From assembly GCA_043758755.1 (NCBI GenBank), contig JAYVMW010000062.1:1-64000 (forward strand): DNA of 64,000 bases. The letters run 5' to 3'. This document shows, one piece after another, positions 25,549-34,315 of this stretch. A model generated the notes under the pieces. It was not told the origin of the DNA and made no database searches. It worked only from the letters and a program-made list of their open reading frames with translations. Made by a program: the position numbers and the translations under genes. The DNA comes from Solimicrobium sp043758755 (lineage in GTDB: Bacteria; Pseudomonadota; Gammaproteobacteria; Burkholderiales; Burkholderiaceae_D). Each line of letters begins with the position of its first letter. Position 1 is the first letter of the stretch.

Positions 25549-26271
25549 ATGAAAGCTATTCTTTTGTCTGCAGGTCGCGGAGTGCGCATGATGCCGCTGA
25601 CCGAGCACTGTCCCAAGCCGCTGCTCAAAGTCCGGGGCCGGCCCCTGATCGTGTGGCACATTCTGAATCTGGTCAAGGCCGGCATCACGGAACTGGTGAT
25701 CAATCACGCCTATCTGGGCAGCATGATAGAACAGACGCTGGGTGACGGCAGTCAGTTTGGCGCACATATCAGTTACTCTCGTGAACAGACCGCGCTTGAA
25801 ACTGCAGGCGGCATTGCCAATGCACTGCACCTGCTCGGTGAACAGCCTTTTGTTGCCATCGCGGCCGACATTTACTGCCCGCATTTTGATTACGCACAAT
25901 GCCTGAACACGCTGGAAGATAACGACATGTGGGGCAATCCGCTACCCGATGACAAACGCGATATTGCCTGGCTGTATATGGTGAAAAATCCGTCACATCA
26001 TCCGCAAGGTGACTTTGCCGTACATCTGCTGGGGCTGTCGAACGAGGGCACTCCGCGCTACACTTTTTCCGGTATCGGCGTCTACCGGCCCGAGATGTTC
26101 GCTGCCATTGCGCCGGGCGAATCAACGCGACTGCGTGAACTGTTTCATGCTCTGGCTGATCGCGGTCAGCTGGGGGGCGAAGTGATGTCCTGTGCCTGGA
26201 CCGACGTTGGCACGCCGGAGCGCTTTGCCGAATTGAACGCGCCACTCCATACCCACGTGAGACCACAATGA
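25549..26271 (+). CDS. murU: N-acetylmuramate alpha-1-phosphate uridylyltransferase MurU
   Basis: A 240-residue nucleotidyltransferase that makes UDP-MurNAc from MurNAc-1-phosphate and UTP, feeding recycled muropeptide back into cell-wall synthesis while bypassing MurA. The NTP-binding signature LSAGRGVRMMPLTEHCPKPLL (5-25) holds the pyrophosphorylase G-x-G-x-R-x-x-P-x-T and K residues. LETAGGIANAL and VAIAADIY (metal Asp) follow. The MurA bypass underlies intrinsic fosfomycin tolerance in organisms that carry this route. It overlaps pepP by ATGA. Confidence 0.93.
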   Translation: MKAILLSAGRGVRMMPLTEHCPKPLLKVRGRPLIVWHILNLVKAGITELVINHAYLGSMIEQTLGDGSQFGAHISYSREQTALETAGGIANALHLLGEQPFVAIAADIYCPHFDYAQCLNTLEDNDMWGNPLPDDKRDIAWLYMVKNPSHHPQGDFAVHLLGLSNEGTPRYTFSGIGVYRPEMFAAIAPGESTRLRELFHALADRGQLGGEVMSCAWTDVGTPERFAELNAPLHTHVRPQ

Positions 26272-27608
26272 AACCATACCATGATCGTCGCAATGCACTG
26301 CTCAGGCAGATGCAGGCCCAGGGCGGTGGCATCGCCATTCTGTCCACCTCCAGAGAAATGACGCGCAACAGCGACTGTTTTTTTCCATTCCGTCATGACA
26401 GTTATTTTTATTACCTGAGCGGCTTCACGGAGCCGGATGCGGTGCTGGTGTTAAACGCCGGCAAGACCAGTCAGAGCATCCTGTTTTGCCGCGAAAAAAA
26501 TCCCGAGCGTGAAATCTGGGATGGATTCATGTATGGCCCCGAGGCTGCGCAAGAGAAATTCGGATTTGACGCCGCCTATACCAGTGCCGAACTGGAGCAG
26601 AAGCTGTCCGAGTTGCTGGCCGACGCACCGGCGGTGTTCCATACCCAGGGTTATCACACGCATCTGGATGACCAGTTGCAGCGCAGTCTGAATATAGTCC
26701 GCGGCAAGTCACGCAGTGGTGTGACTGCGCCACAACTGACTATTGATCTGCACAGTATTCTGGATGAAATGCGGTTGTTCAAGGATGCCAGCGAGATCGC
26801 CCTGATGCAAAAGGCCGCCGGCATTTCCTCGGAAGCGCACCGGCGCGCCATGCAGATCACCTGCCCAGGTATGTATGAATATGAGCTGGAAGCAGAAATG
26901 CTGCACGAATTCCGCCGTCAGGGTGCGCAGTCACCGGCCTACGGATCCATCGTCGCCACCGGCGCGAACGCCTGCATTCTGCATTACAGTGCCAACAATG
27001 CAAAAATCAAAGTCGGCGATTTAATATTGATTGATGCCGGCTGCGAATTCGACAGTTACGCCTCCGATGTCACAAGAACCTTCCCGGCCAGCGGTAAATT
27101 CAGCAAACCGCAAAAGGTGTTATACGAACTGGTGCTGGCCGCCCAGAGTGCGGCCCTCCAGCACGCCAAAGTCGGTGCCGGCTATCAGGATGGCCACAAC
27201 GCCGCAATCCGCGTATTAACAGAAGGCATGCTGGAGATCGGCCTGCTGGATAAAAACAAGGTCGGCAGCCTGGAAGACGCCATCACCAGCAACGCCTACC
27301 GCCAGTTTTACATGCACGGCACCGGCCACTGGATCGGCATGGACGTCCACGACGTAGGCAACTACCGAGAATCAACCGCCCCGGCCGGCAGCACTGAAAA
27401 ACCGTACCGAAAACTCGAACCCGGCATGGCCCTGACGATCGAACCCGGCATCTACGTCAGACCCGCCGAAGGTGTCCCGGAACAGTACTGGAACATCGGC
27501 ATCCGGATTGAAGATGACGTCATCATCACCAAAAAGGGACCGTTGAATTTGAGTGTCGACACACCGAAAACCGTCAAAGAAATTGAAGCGGTGATGAAAC
27601 GCGGTTAG
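26268..27608 (+). CDS. pepP: Xaa-Pro aminopeptidase
   Basis: A 446-residue M24B metallopeptidase that removes N-terminal residues preceding proline. The N-terminal creatinase-like domain has the aminopeptidase P motif SDCFFPFRHDSYFYYLSGF. The pita-bread catalytic domain shows the dinuclear metal ligands: ILIDAGCEFDSYASDVTRTF (two Asp), MHGTGHWIGMDVHD (His), TIEPGIYV (Glu) and IGIRIEDDV (Glu). It is coupled to murU by a 4-bp overlap, and in many gamma- and betaproteobacteria pepP precedes ubiH as it does here. Confidence 0.96.
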   Translation: MKPYHDRRNALLRQMQAQGGGIAILSTSREMTRNSDCFFPFRHDSYFYYLSGFTEPDAVLVLNAGKTSQSILFCREKNPEREIWDGFMYGPEAAQEKFGFDAAYTSAELEQKLSELLADAPAVFHTQGYHTHLDDQLQRSLNIVRGKSRSGVTAPQLTIDLHSILDEMRLFKDASEIALMQKAAGISSEAHRRAMQITCPGMYEYELEAEMLHEFRRQGAQSPAYGSIVATGANACILHYSANNAKIKVGDLILIDAGCEFDSYASDVTRTFPASGKFSKPQKVLYELVLAAQSAALQHAKVGAGYQDGHNAAIRVLTEGMLEIGLLDKNKVGSLEDAITSNAYRQFYMHGTGHWIGMDVHDVGNYRESTAPAGSTEKPYRKLEPGMALTIEPGIYVRPAEGVPEQYWNIGIRIEDDVIITKKGPLNLSVDTPKTVKEIEAVMKRG

Positions 27609-27661
27609 CGGTCGACTTTATTTGGTCAACTTAAAATCATGCAAAAAATAATTTAATCCGG

Positions 27662-28807
27662 ATGCAAAAAATCTACGACATAGCCATCTGCGGAGCCGGC
27701 CCAATAGGCCAAACCCTGACCCTGCTCCTGCTAAAAAACGGCATAAAAAAATCCAGCATATTACTGCTGGACGCCAAAACAGAACAGCAAACAAAAACTG
27801 ACCAACGCACCATCGCCCTGTCCCAGGGCAGCGGGCAAATCCTGCAGTCAGCCGGCGCCTGGCCAATCAAGGTTACATCAATTCAGCAAATCCATGTCAG
27901 CAGAAAAGGGCATTTCGGCCGCACCCTGATCGACTGCAGCGAACACCAGGTTGCCGCGCTCGGCTTTGTGGCCCGCTACACCGACATCCTCACCCCGCTT
28001 AATGACGCCATTAAAAATCAGGGTGAGGGACTGACCTTTTTGAGACCGGCCAAGGTCAGCACAATCCAGGAAACCGAATCGCACGCCACCATCGAACTGG
28101 AAGATCAGCGCAGTTTCGACGCGCGCATCGTGGTGCAGGCCGAAGGCGGGATCTTCAGCGAACAGCAGGCCGGGACCAGACACGTTGACTATCAGCAGTG
28201 CGCCGTCATTGCCAATGTCACGGTCAGCGCACCGATACCCGCTCGCGCCTTCGAGCGCTTCACCGACTACGGCCCGCTGGCACTGCTGCCCCAGGAGGAC
28301 GGCTACGCGCTGGTCTGGTGTGTTCCGCCAGAACGCAAGGCGATCCTCATGGCGCACAGTGACGAGCTGTTCCTGCAGGAATTGCAAAACGAATTTGGTG
28401 ACCGGCTGGGCCGATTTACCCGCAGCACAGCGCGTGCCTCGTTTGCTCTCGGTCTGAACGCCCAGACCGATGCGCCCATTGGCCGCACGGTCCGGATTGG
28501 CAATGCGGCCCAGACTTTGCACCCGGTCGCCGGGCAGGGCATGAATCTGGGTTTGCGCGATGCGCTGCAACTGGCCAAATGTCTGGGCCGGGAAATCAGC
28601 CCGGCCGCGCTGCAGGATTTTTATCGGCTGCGTGTATCCGACCGCAACATGACAATCCGGCTGACCGACCAGATGGCGCAGATTTTTACCAAAACCGGAA
28701 CCGTTGTTCCGCAACCCCTGCTGGGCGCCGGTCTGGGACTGATCGATCTGGCCCTGCCGGCCAGAAAATGCCTGGCCGCTCAAATGATGTTTGGCAGCAG
28801 GGATTAA
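27662..28807 (+). CDS. ubiH: UbiH/UbiF/VisC-family FAD monooxygenase
   Basis: A 381-residue flavoprotein hydroxylase of ubiquinone biosynthesis. It has the FAD-binding GAGPIGQTL (about 11-19) at the N-terminus and the family signature RIGNAAQTLHPVAGQGMNLGL near residue 280. The second ADP motif appears in QRTIALSQGS. Family members hydroxylate different ring positions, so the exact position (C1, C5 or C6) is not settled by sequence; ubiH is assigned from the pepP-ubiH context. ubiA follows after 6 bp. Confidence 0.88.
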   Translation: MQKIYDIAICGAGPIGQTLTLLLLKNGIKKSSILLLDAKTEQQTKTDQRTIALSQGSGQILQSAGAWPIKVTSIQQIHVSRKGHFGRTLIDCSEHQVAALGFVARYTDILTPLNDAIKNQGEGLTFLRPAKVSTIQETESHATIELEDQRSFDARIVVQAEGGIFSEQQAGTRHVDYQQCAVIANVTVSAPIPARAFERFTDYGPLALLPQEDGYALVWCVPPERKAILMAHSDELFLQELQNEFGDRLGRFTRSTARASFALGLNAQTDAPIGRTVRIGNAAQTLHPVAGQGMNLGLRDALQLAKCLGREISPAALQDFYRLRVSDRNMTIRLTDQMAQIFTKTGTVVPQPLLGAGLGLIDLALPARKCLAAQMMFGSRD

Positions 28808-28813
28808 ATTACA

Positions 28814-29698
28814 ATGAGCACCTTTCTTCACCCGCAACCCACCATGCACCGACTCAAACTCTACTGGCAGCTGACCCGCTTTGACAAACCGATAGGCATC
28901 CTGCTGCTACTGTGGCCGACCCTGTCGGCACTCTGGCTGGCCTCGGGCGGACTGCCCGATCTACAACTGCTGCTGATTTTTACCGTGGGCACCGCTTTCA
29001 TGCGTGCGGCCGGCTGCGCCATCAATGATTACGCCGACCGCGACTTTGACCGACACGTAAAACGCACTGAACAACGGGTGCTCACTTCAGGAAAAATCGC
29101 CGGCTGGGAAGCATTGCTGGTGGCCGGCGTGCTGGCACTGGCCTCATTCGCGCTGATTATTCCGCTCAATCACAACACCAAACTGCTGTCCGTGGCGGCC
29201 ATCCTGATCGCGACCAGTTATCCCTATTTCAAACGCTTCTTTGCCCTGCCACAGGCCTATCTGGGCATAGCCTTTGGCTTCGGCATTCCAATGGCTTTTT
29301 CTGCTGCACAGAATCATGTTCCCGTGATTGCCTGGTTCATGCTGGTTGGGAATGTGTTCTGGGCACTGGCTTACGATACCGAATACGCCATGGTGGACCG
29401 GGATGATGACATCAAACTCGGCCTGCGCACTTCGGCACTGACTTTTGGCCAATATGACGTACTGGCCGTCATGATCTGTTATGCCTGCCACATTGGCATC
29501 ATGGCAGTCATTGGCTGGTACTTCGGATTGGGATATCCCTTTGCGCTGGGTCTCACTGGCGCGGCGTTATGTGCGCTTTATCATTATTTTCTGATCCGCA
29601 ATCGGGAGCGCGATGGCTGCTTTAATGCCTTCCGGCACAATAACTGGCTGGGTTGTCTGATTTTCATCGGAATAGCAACAGACTTTGCGTTACGATAA
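28814..29698 (+). CDS. ubiA: 4-hydroxybenzoate polyprenyltransferase
   Basis: UbiA attaches the polyprenyl side chain to 4-hydroxybenzoate at the inner membrane. The 294-residue protein is almost wholly hydrophobic, with eight or nine predicted membrane helices. It has both Asp-rich motifs: NDYADRDFDRHVKRT (about 72-86) and DTEYAMVDRDDD (about 188-199). An internal ATG at 28844 (MHRLKLYWQL) is an alternative start. It uses prenyl chains built from IspA-derived farnesyl diphosphate; ispA and dxs lie 5-7 kb away. Confidence 0.96.
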   Translation: MSTFLHPQPTMHRLKLYWQLTRFDKPIGILLLLWPTLSALWLASGGLPDLQLLLIFTVGTAFMRAAGCAINDYADRDFDRHVKRTEQRVLTSGKIAGWEALLVAGVLALASFALIIPLNHNTKLLSVAAILIATSYPYFKRFFALPQAYLGIAFGFGIPMAFSAAQNHVPVIAWFMLVGNVFWALAYDTEYAMVDRDDDIKLGLRTSALTFGQYDVLAVMICYACHIGIMAVIGWYFGLGYPFALGLTGAALCALYHYFLIRNRERDGCFNAFRHNNWLGCLIFIGIATDFALR

Positions 29699-29757
29699 CA
29701 ATTTAGTCACTAATTGCAGGTATTGTGGAATCCGCACACTGATTTCAAGGAGATATC

Positions 29758-30063
29758 ATGAGTCAAAGAAGCCACAACGAACAGTTGCTGCATGACCTGC
29801 AGGCTGTGATCCACGATGCAGAGGCACTGCTTGGCAATGCCTCCCTGCCCGGCAATGAAGAGTTCAAATCCGCCAGAGAACGCATTGAAACCACCATCAA
29901 ACATGCCCGTGATGAAATCATCCGTCTGGAAAAACTGGTGGTCGACAAGACCCGCGAGGCCGTGCATGCCACTGACCATTACGTCAAAGAAAATCCATGG
30001 CAGGCGGTCAGTCTGGGTGCGGCAGTCGGTCTGCTGATCGGTCTGCTGATCAGTCGAAAATAA
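29758..30063 (+). CDS. YqjD/ElaB-family (DUF883) ribosome-associated tail-anchored protein
   Basis: A 101-residue protein with a charged coiled coil (about 10-75) and a C-terminal membrane anchor (YVKENPWQAVSLGAAVGLLIGLLISRK, about 75-101). The N-P-W-x-A-V and glycine-rich helix are diagnostic for DUF883. E. coli relatives tether ribosomes to the inner membrane in stationary phase. A strong RBS (AAGGAGATATC) precedes the ATG. Its stop overlaps the start of the yqjE-like gene by one base. Confidence 0.88.
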   Translation: MSQRSHNEQLLHDLQAVIHDAEALLGNASLPGNEEFKSARERIETTIKHARDEIIRLEKLVVDKTREAVHATDHYVKENPWQAVSLGAAVGLLIGLLISRK

Positions 30064-30485
30064 TGACGCTGCCGATCAAAGAACAATTCGGTCGCATGGC
30101 CTCCACGCTGGTGGCGATGCTGCAAACCCGGCTGGAGTTGGCCAGCGTCGAGCTCGAAGAAGAGCTGGTACGCTTTTCCATTTTTTTTATTGCCACATTG
30201 ATCGCACTGTTCTGTGCCGGGGTCGCCGTTGCGCTGCTGATTTTTCTGGTCATTGCGCTGTTTTGGGACACGTACCGGATTACGGTGCTGCTGTGTCTGA
30301 TCGGATTGTTTGGCGCAGGCAGCGCGCTCGTTGCGGCATGGGTGAGACGGCAGTTCCAAAACCGACCGCGCCTGTTTGAATACAGCATTGCCGAATTGCG
30401 AAAGGATGTGGATCTGGTTCACTCCAGACAGACGCAAGAACCTGATCAAACCGAGGAACAAACCCCATTGCAGGAGAGTCCATGA
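30063..30485 (+). CDS. YqjE-like phage-holin-superfamily III membrane protein
   Basis: A 140-residue protein from the ATG at 30063, which shares one base with the YqjD stop; an upstream in-frame ATG at 29997 lies inside YqjD and is rejected. It has an amphipathic N-terminal helix with the LQTRLELASVELEEE motif (about 20-34) and two membrane helices (about 38-62 and 70-92). The charged tail is rich in E and Q. It matches the YqjE family that accompanies YqjD. Function unknown; probably an envelope stress or stationary-phase membrane protein. Confidence 0.82.
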   Translation: MTLPIKEQFGRMASTLVAMLQTRLELASVELEEELVRFSIFFIATLIALFCAGVAVALLIFLVIALFWDTYRITVLLCLIGLFGAGSALVAAWVRRQFQNRPRLFEYSIAELRKDVDLVHSRQTQEPDQTEEQTPLQESP

Positions 30486-30787
30486 ACAGCAAACAGCGAC
30501 TGGAACAGCGGCGCACCATGCTCATGACTGAATGCGCCCTGCAGCGCACCCTGCTGGTGGCACAGGCACGTCAGCTGGGGCTGTCGACCGGACTGATCAA
30601 ATCAGGCGAAGGCCTGCTGGATCGGTTCAAACAGATTCCCGGCTGGGCCGGACTGCTGGCCAGCATCATTATGATTTTTGTTCCCGGCAAGGCCGCTGCA
30701 CTGGCCAGAAACGGATTGATGCTGCTGCAGCTGCTGAAATCGCTGCGCAAACAGGACCCTGACAGCAAGACACAACCCAAGGCTTAA
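30482..30787 (+). CDS. YqjK-like small protein
   Basis: A 101-residue protein overlapping the YqjE-like gene by 4 bp. It is basic at the N-terminus (QRLEQRRTMLMTECALQRTLL), with a hydrophobic stretch at about 58-72 and a basic C-terminal tail. Position and arrangement match the third gene of the yqjD-yqjE-yqjK cluster. Function unknown. It converges on the sulfurtransferase gene with a 4-bp overlap of the ends. Confidence 0.7.
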   Translation: MNSKQRLEQRRTMLMTECALQRTLLVAQARQLGLSTGLIKSGEGLLDRFKQIPGWAGLLASIIMIFVPGKAAALARNGLMLLQLLKSLRKQDPDSKTQPKA

Positions 30788-31647
30788 TCGGCACCTGTGG
30801 CAACCGGACGGCGCGGATCGATACACCATTCGCTCCATGATCCGGCATACAGGCTTGCGCCCGACATGCCCGCCACCTCCAGAGCCAGCAGATTGTGGCA
30901 TGCCGTCACACCGGAACCGCACTGCATGATGCTGGTTCTCGCGTCGGGAAGCAGTTGTGCCCATTCATCATGCAATTGTGCCGGCGTCTTGAACATGCCA
31001 TTGTCTTGCAGATTGTCTTTGAAAAAGCGGTTGATGGCGCCCGGTATGTGACCACCTACCGGATCGAGCGTTTCATTTTCACCGCGGAACCGGTCGGGGG
31101 AGCGGGCATCCACCAGCGTATTCTGTTTCGACGTGATATTGATCTGCACTTCATGCGAACTGGCCAGTTTGACCACTGCATCCTGTTCATGAATAGTGCC
31201 GCGCCGCGGTGCAGGCGCACCGGTTGCAATAACGCCGCCGGCTGCATTCCAGGCCTGCAGGCCACCGTTCAATACAGCAACCGCAGTATGTCCTATCCAA
31301 CGCATCATCCACCACAGCCGCGCTGCAAATATGCCACCCTGTGCATCGTAGGCGATCACCTGGGTATTGTTGTTGATGCCCCAGGCGCGCAGTTTGGCAA
31401 CGAACACGTCACGATCCGGCAATGGATGGCGGCCACAAAATGCGCCAATATCGTTGATTTTATTTCCCGACAGATCAAAGTCCAGATGGGCAAACTGCGC
31501 GCCCGGAATATGTCCTTCAGAATAGGCCGCGCGCCCGGCATTGGAATCAGTCAGATCATGGCGACAATCCAGCACAACCCAGTCTGGGTTATGGATGCTT
31601 TTTGCCAATTCCTGGGCTGAAATCAACGCGGTAAATGCTGCCGACAT
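30784..31647 (-). CDS. sseA: Thiosulfate/3-mercaptopyruvate sulfurtransferase
   Basis: A 287-residue tandem rhodanese. The N-terminal, inactive domain has VVLDCRHDLTD and EGHIPGAQFAHLD. The C-terminal domain has VDARSPDRFRGE, GHIPGAINRF and the catalytic loop CGSGVTAC. The C-G-S-G-V-T loop is the form associated with 3-mercaptopyruvate as sulfur donor, whereas thiosulfate rhodaneses usually have C-R-x-G-x. The ATG at 31647 has an AGGAG box upstream; an extra 18 codons upstream are open but unlikely. An EamA transporter gene ends 19 bp upstream. Confidence 0.9.
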   Translation of the reverse strand: MSAAFTALISAQELAKSIHNPDWVVLDCRHDLTDSNAGRAAYSEGHIPGAQFAHLDFDLSGNKINDIGAFCGRHPLPDRDVFVAKLRAWGINNNTQVIAYDAQGGIFAARLWWMMRWIGHTAVAVLNGGLQAWNAAGGVIATGAPAPRRGTIHEQDAVVKLASSHEVQINITSKQNTLVDARSPDRFRGENETLDPVGGHIPGAINRFFKDNLQDNGMFKTPAQLHDEWAQLLPDARTSIMQCGSGVTACHNLLALEVAGMSGASLYAGSWSEWCIDPRRPVATGAD

Positions 31648-31666
31648 TGCCGTTCTCCTTTCGAAA

Positions 31667-32542
31667 TTAAGTATTTTTTGCAGACTGCATGGTCTGCGCA
31701 TGCAGGTAAGTTGCCAGTACGCCGCTGATCAAAATAATCAGCATACCCACCCAACTGAGCCAGCTTAACTTATCTTGCCAGACTATAACACCCAGTACGC
31801 TCGAAAAAACAATGCCACTGTACGATAAATTGGCAGTCAACAGCGGATTGCCAAGACGGTATGCTCTGGTCATGGCCAATTGTGCGGTGCTGGCAAACAG
31901 TCCCAAACCCAGCAACAGCAGGATCCCCGGATACGTAATGGGATGCCAGTCATGATCGACCAGACCGGCTGCAGAACCAGAGATTGCACTGGTCAGCGAG
32001 AAATAAAACACCACACGGGTTTCCGGTTCACCCATCAATCCCATTTTGCGCACCTGCAGGTAAGCCAGTGCCGAAAGCACTCCGGAACCCAGCGCAATCA
32101 GAGCCACCGGCAACTGCTCTGCATGCAGGGATGGTTGCAGTAAAAAAACTACGCCGATAAAACTGAGCAGTATGGCAAACGGCAGTTTCCAGTCGAAACG
32201 TGTCTTGCTGTGCCACCAGTTCAGTCCGAAGAGTATCGCGACGATCCAGATCGGCGACATGTAATTGAGGGTATTGGCCATCGCCAAAGGTAACTTGCCG
32301 ATGCTGTAAAACCACAGCCACAATGCGATCACGCCGGTCAGGCCACGGCTGAAATGACGCAGCGGCATGCCTGTTTTAAGACTGACCCGGTTCATTCTTG
32401 AAATCGCAAACAGAAAAACCACACCGAACAGTCCGCGATACATGACGATTTCCGACGTGGTGAAGAATGACGAGGCCAACTTGACGCACACGCCCATGAG
32501 TGCAAACAACAGGGCGGCAAGTACCATCCAGAGCGATTGCAT
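31667..32542 (-). CDS. EamA/DMT-family transporter
   Basis: A 291-residue integral membrane protein with ten predicted helices arranged as two EamA repeats (about 1-135 and 145-285). The first repeat ends in a region with GVVFLLQPS and the second has the typical NPLLTANLSYSGIVFSSVLGV segment. The family moves metabolites such as amino acids, purines or nucleotide sugars; the substrate cannot be told. Its ATG shares one base with the stop of the Rieske oxygenase gene (TGATG), so the two are translationally coupled, which may link transporter and oxygenase functionally. Confidence 0.88.
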   Translation of the reverse strand: MQSLWMVLAALLFALMGVCVKLASSFFTTSEIVMYRGLFGVVFLFAISRMNRVSLKTGMPLRHFSRGLTGVIALWLWFYSIGKLPLAMANTLNYMSPIWIVAILFGLNWWHSKTRFDWKLPFAILLSFIGVVFLLQPSLHAEQLPVALIALGSGVLSALAYLQVRKMGLMGEPETRVVFYFSLTSAISGSAAGLVDHDWHPITYPGILLLLGLGLFASTAQLAMTRAYRLGNPLLTANLSYSGIVFSSVLGVIVWQDKLSWLSWVGMLIILISGVLATYLHAQTMQSAKNT

Positions 32543-33684
32543 CAGGCGGGGTCACTACTTTCATCATGGAAGCGGATGTTGGAGCGGTACCATTCATGAA
32601 AATGCTGCATGCCATCTTCCATCGGCGACTGGTAAGGTCCAGCCTCGCTGACACCGCGTTCAAACAGAATGCGGCGGCCGGCATCCATTCTCATGCCGAT
32701 CTCATCATCCTCGATACAGGTTTCCATGTAAGCAGCCCGTTGCGCTTCAATAAATTCGCGCTCGAACAGATTGATCTCTTCCGGATAATAAAACTCGACC
32801 ACATTCCGGGTCTTGCCGGTACCCTGCGGCCACAGGGTCGATACCACCAGCACATGCGGATACCACTCCACCATAATGTTGGGATACAGCGTGAGCCAGA
32901 TCGCGCCGAACGGTGGCAGCACACCCCGCCGGAATTTCAGCACCTGTTCCTGCCACGCCTGGTATTTTTTTGACCCCGATTTTAACAGGCCACTGTTGAC
33001 GCCGACGGTCTGCACGCTGTAATCGCTGCCAAATTCCCAGCGCAGATCGTCGCAGGTAACAAAGCCGCCCAGACCGGGGTGAAATGGCTCGACGTGATAA
33101 TCTTCCAGATACACTTCGATGAAGGTTTTCCAGTTGTAGTCACAGTCATGCACTTCCACGTGATCCAGCATGTAGCCGGTAAAATCGAGGTCTTTGGTGA
33201 CCGATAACTGACTCAGTTTTTCCATGACCTGATAGCCATTCTGCTCGAACAGCAGTCCGTTCCAGCTTTGCAGTGCGGTATTGTTCAGCTTTAAACAGGG
33301 TGTTTTTTCAAAATGCGGCGCGCCGAGCAGCTCGCCTTTCAGGTCATACGTCCAGCGGTGCAGCGGGCAGACGATGTTTTTGGCGTTACCGCGCGCACAA
33401 GGCGCTTCCATTGTGCCCATCATCAGAGCCTGACGGTGCCTGCAGACATTGGACAGCAGCTCGATGCCATTGCCGCTTCGGACCAGCATGCGGCCCTGAT
33501 TTTCGGACGCCAGCGTGGCAAAATCACCCATGTTGGGTACCATCAGTTCGTGACCGACATAGCGTGGTCCAAGCCGAAACAGTTGTTCCATCTCGCGCGC
33601 CAGAAGCGCAGAATCGAAATAAACAGAAACCGGAAGTTGTGTTGCAGAGCGCTGAAGTTGAGCGAATGTTGCCAGATCGGACAT
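32542..33684 (-). CDS. Rieske [2Fe-2S] non-heme iron oxygenase, alpha-subunit type
   Basis: A 380-residue enzyme from the ATG at 33684 (MSDLATFAQ), which has a G-rich box just upstream; further in-frame starts to 33804 are unlikely. The Rieske cluster ligands are C81-x-H83 and C106-x2-H109, with 22 residues between the pairs, about five more than the usual 16-17. The mononuclear iron motif follows at YLEDYHVEPFH (His 197, His 202), with a conserved acidic stretch (CIEDDEIGMRMD) near the C-terminus. It resembles choline-monooxygenase-like oxygenases. No beta subunit, ferredoxin or reductase is nearby, so electron supply is unknown. It is coupled to an EamA transporter and divergent from xseB-ispA-dxs. 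The substrate is unknown. Confidence 0.87.
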   Translation of the reverse strand: MSDLATFAQLQRSATQLPVSVYFDSALLAREMEQLFRLGPRYVGHELMVPNMGDFATLASENQGRMLVRSGNGIELLSNVCRHRQALMMGTMEAPCARGNAKNIVCPLHRWTYDLKGELLGAPHFEKTPCLKLNNTALQSWNGLLFEQNGYQVMEKLSQLSVTKDLDFTGYMLDHVEVHDCDYNWKTFIEVYLEDYHVEPFHPGLGGFVTCDDLRWEFGSDYSVQTVGVNSGLLKSGSKKYQAWQEQVLKFRRGVLPPFGAIWLTLYPNIMVEWYPHVLVVSTLWPQGTGKTRNVVEFYYPEEINLFEREFIEAQRAAYMETCIEDDEIGMRMDAGRRILFERGVSEAGPYQSPMEDGMQHFHEWYRSNIRFHDESSDPA

Positions 33685-34020
33685 CCCCACCCCCATAATC
33701 AAGACCAAACCAAGAGAGAAAGAATCCGCAATGACCAGCACCGTTGAAATGCATTGGTAATTTTGGAAAGAGCCGGCGATTATACCCGAATTATGTTTAT
33801 GCACGGCACACTCATCGGTGGACCTCGAAGCAATTTGATTAAATTCCTGGCGAAAATCCTGCGCTTGTGCACCTAAAACATAACAAAATAGAACGACTGT
33901 GCTGTAACTTTACAAATATAGAGCCGGTTTGCACGGCATTTTGGCTCGGCAGCGATCAAGTTGTTTTAGAATAGCGGGCTAATAGTTGCCTCTGCAACCG
34001 TCACATTCAAATTCACAACC
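33685..34020. other. Divergent promoter region, Rieske oxygenase / xseB
   Basis: No gene is seen. On minus a TATAAT lies at 33784-33779, giving the oxygenase a leader of roughly 90 nt; its -35 is poor. On plus, TTGGCT (33941-33946) and TTTTAGAAT (33964-33972) precede xseB and are a plausible promoter if TTTTAG, 17 bp away, is the -10. The middle is AT-rich. Confidence 0.4.
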
Positions 34021-34278
34021 ATGATAAAAAAAACAGTGAACGCCTCTGAAGAACATGCCCAGCCGGCCTCCTTTGAAGCCGCCATGGCCGAACTGACTGC
34101 GCTGGTTGCGCGCATGGAAGCCGGTGAGCTGGCACTGGAAGCATCCGTTACTTCCTATGCCCGGGGCGCGCAACTGGTGCAATACTGTGCAGCACAATTA
34201 GAAAAAGTGGAGCAGCAGGTCAAAATTCTCGACGGTGAAATGTTAAAACCATTCCAGGCCGATTCCGATCCGGCCTGA
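34021..34278 (+). CDS. xseB: Exodeoxyribonuclease VII small subunit
   Basis: An 85-residue helical protein with the XseB core SFEAAMAELTALVARMEAGEL (about 18-38) and LEASVTSYARGAQLVQYCAAQLEKVEQQV. Several copies of it assemble with XseA, which is not in this window, to form an exonuclease degrading single-stranded DNA. It is first of the conserved xseB-ispA-dxs set, 37 bp ahead of ispA. Confidence 0.94.
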   Translation: MIKKTVNASEEHAQPASFEAAMAELTALVARMEAGELALEASVTSYARGAQLVQYCAAQLEKVEQQVKILDGEMLKPFQADSDPA

Positions 34279-34315
34279 TTTCACCCAGCCAAAACCTCTT
34301 TACCCCAAGTCCATC

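Noticed and set aside
27878..28849. 323-codon minus-strand frame over ubiH
   Set aside because: It is an antisense shadow of ubiH; the plus frame carries the FAD and family motifs and the minus frame carries none.
29997..30062. Longer start for the YqjE-like gene
   Set aside because: Those 22 codons lie inside the YqjD-like gene and encode a serine/glycine-rich shadow; the ATG at 30063 gives the family N-terminus.
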